DNA from: an uncultured candidate division Zixibacteria bacterium | Lineage (GTDB): Bacteria; Zixibacteria; MSB-5A5; GN15; FEB-12 | Assembly (NCBI GenBank): GCA_913009765.1 | Contig: CAJVYT010000242.1 | Location: 1 to 6,711 of the forward strand | Direction of reading: 5' to 3' | DNA: 6,711 nt | In this document: one piece after another, positions 5,935 to 6,711 of the stretch | How the letters are laid out: every line of letters starts with the position of its first letter | How positions within the stretch are numbered: position 1 is the first letter of the stretch | The notes under the pieces: model-generated | Seen by the model: only the letters and a program-made list of their open reading frames with translations | Database searches by the model: none | What the model was told of the DNA's origin: nothing | Made by a program: the position numbers and the translations under genes

Positions 5935-5962
5935 ACTTTGAACTTTAAACTCAGAACTTTGT
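5935..5962 (+). repeat. four tandem 7-bp units (ACTTTGA type)
   Basis: ACTTTGA, ACTTTAA, ACTCAGA and ACTTTGT run without gaps just upstream of Rhs gene B. The heptamer period is the same as in the CGNAACY arrays; the sequence is an A/T-rich variant (GAACTNN). Confidence 0.55.
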
Positions 5963-5970
5963 TTTATTCA

Positions 5971-6029
5971 TGTCCAATGTCAAGCTTGTCCGCCTTGCTG
6001 TGTGGCGGGGTGCGACCCCTTTGTCCTTT
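5971..6029 (-). repeat. inter-cassette mosaic repeat, copy 3 (shortest)
   Basis: It starts TGTCCAATG (5971) and ends GACCCCTTTGTCCTTTCT, like the other two copies. The interior is different: one hairpin with CCGCC (5990-5994) pairing GGCGG (6004-6008), and the palindrome-like GGGGTGCGACCCC (6007-6019). It lies between the small TM-protein gene and Rhs gene B, the same relative place as copy 2. Confidence 0.55.
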
Positions 6030-6048
6030 CTGCAACATTTCCATTTTC

Positions 6049-6062
6049 TATGAACTATGAAC
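6049..6062 (+). repeat. two tandem 7-bp units (TATGAAC)
   Basis: An exact doublet TATGAAC TATGAAC touches the stop codon (6064-6066) of the neighbouring minus-strand gene. It belongs to the same GAACTNN heptamer type as 5935-5962. Confidence 0.45.
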
Positions 6063-6063
6063 T

Positions 6064-6429
6064 TTATTCTTCGTTATACCAATCTTTAAAGCTGTTATCA
6101 TATCCGTGAAAAGGGCCAAGTGGGGCTTCATAATAGTAAAGTCGAAATCCATTAGGCATAACTCGATATTCTAAAGTTGTTGCAGGAAATAAATAAATAA
6201 CCTTCTCTTTTTTTATGCTATTAAATAGTTTTATTTCGTCAATTTGCTCAGGATATCTTTCATTTTCTAAATAAAAATCTTCAATTAATGGTATTAGCTT
6301 AGAAATCTGTTTTTCAGCAAGATCATTTTTCTTACTACATACATACATAACCAAACACCAAGCCAATAGCAAAAATAAAATAATAATACAAAAAGAAATT
6401 AAAGTCTTCGTTAATATACTTAATCGCAT
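6064..6429 (-). CDS. small single-TM protein; putative immunity protein of pair 1
   Basis: 121 residues, start ATG at 6429 with AAGGGGG (6445-6439) nine bases upstream. The N-terminus (MRLSILTK) leads into one long hydrophobic helix (about 9-30). Then comes a soluble part, AEKQISKLIPLIEDFYLENE followed by RYPEQIDEI. It resembles the periplasmic helix and following loop of type II pseudopilin-like folds, although there is no prepilin peptidase site. The end is tyrosine- and glycine-rich (RLYYYEAPLGPFHGYDNSF). It starts two bases after the stop of the preceding gene, so the two form an operon. By analogy with pairs 2 and 3 it may be the immunity partner of that gene. I do not recognise a named family. 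Confidence 0.55.
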   Translation of the reverse strand: MRLSILTKTLISFCIIILFLLLAWCLVMYVCSKKNDLAEKQISKLIPLIEDFYLENERYPEQIDEIKLFNSIKKEKVIYLFPATTLEYRVMPNGFRLYYYEAPLGPFHGYDNSFKDWYNEE

Positions 6430-6431
6430 TT

Positions 6432-6710
6432 TTAATAGCCCCCTTCTTCTAGGTTTTCTTTTATTCCAGCCGGCGTTAAAGTAAAAAATCCCTTTATTTT
6501 CTTTAGATCAGATTTAATCCGTTTAGCTTCACATTTGAGTTTCTCAGAATATTCCTCCTCATTTATAACGTCATCTAACGCTTCAAATAATGTGCTAAAA
6601 GTAAAATCAACACAATTAGGTCCAGTCAGCCCCCAATCACTTTTCATATATCTCTCATAATAAGCCAATTTAAAATTCCTATTTTTTTCATATTTTCTCA
6701 TCTTTTTCTT
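6432..6710 (-). CDS. C-terminal end of an unknown protein, possibly a toxin tip of pair 1 (partial)
   Basis: The frame is open to the right edge of the window (three more lysine codons before the first ATG at 6701), so it is probably the 3' end of a longer gene. ATG 6701 has no clear Shine-Dalgarno in the ten bases visible. There are 92 residues in view. The segment GLTGPNCVDFTFSTLFEAL carries an NC-x-DF motif, of the kind that supplies the cysteine of NlpC/P60- or LRAT-like papain folds in some effector proteins, but the match is short. A charged helical part follows, and it ends KENLEEGGY. Whether a Rhs core precedes it cannot be seen. The two-base spacing to the TM-protein gene supports a toxin-immunity arrangement. 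Confidence 0.45.
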   Translation of the reverse strand, partial: KKKMRKYEKNRNFKLAYYERYMKSDWGLTGPNCVDFTFSTLFEALDDVINEEEYSEKLKCEAKRIKSDLKKIKGFFTLTPAGIKENLEEGGY

Positions 6711-6711
6711 T

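Noticed and set aside
5950..5986. TTGACA on the minus strand near 5983-5978 as a -35 box for Rhs gene B
   Set aside because: No -10-like hexamer is found at 16-18 bases. The string is part of the repeat end (CTTGACATTGGACA).

Overview
The window is AT-rich with G/C-rich repeat islands. It reads as accessory DNA from an environmental Gram-negative-type bacterium. The grounds are Rhs/YD-repeat proteins with the WGLDLS..GAGGIGGL core, an exported lipoprotein-like WG-repeat protein, and a PIN-domain toxin gene. The phylum cannot be fixed from the sequence. A deltaproteobacterial or related environmental lineage is only a guess.

Layout: the left edge holds the 3' end of a plus-strand PIN-domain (VapC-like) gene (3-398). 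A 319-base non-coding stretch follows, and everything after it is on the minus strand. Read in the direction of transcription (right to left) there are three successive pairs of a toxin-like C-terminus and a small downstream gene. Pair 1 is a cut-off ORF with an NC-x-DF motif (6710-6432) and a 121-residue single-TM protein (6429-6064). Pair 2 is a 5'-truncated Rhs core with a 215-residue helical tip of unknown family (5921-4065) and a WG-repeat lipoprotein-like protein (4058-3039). Pair 3 is a shorter Rhs core fragment with a 206-residue cysteine-rich tip of unknown family (2750-1155) and a membrane-anchored protein with one ankyrin-like motif (1158-718). Gaps within pairs are 2 nt, 6 nt and a 4-nt ATGA overlap. 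This spacing is typical of toxin-immunity pairs in polymorphic toxin loci.

The two Rhs cores form a 752-bp direct repeat (1844-2595 and 4781-5532). It is collinear at a constant offset of 2937, and the sequence on both sides diverges. The pairs are separated by a mosaic repeat running from TGTCCAAT to GACCC, with three copies at 527-618, 2805-3031 and 5971-6029. Next to it lie short tandem arrays of 7-bp units, and in one place 10-bp units. The same type of 7-bp array also lies inside both Rhs reading frames. I interpret the window as an orphan Rhs-CT/immunity cassette array built by duplication and recombination at the core and at the inter-cassette repeats. No delivery domain is visible, so these cassettes probably serve as donors of tips, as immunity genes, or as parts of a larger rhs locus to the right. 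That functional reading is inference. The toxin families of both tips are unrecognised.
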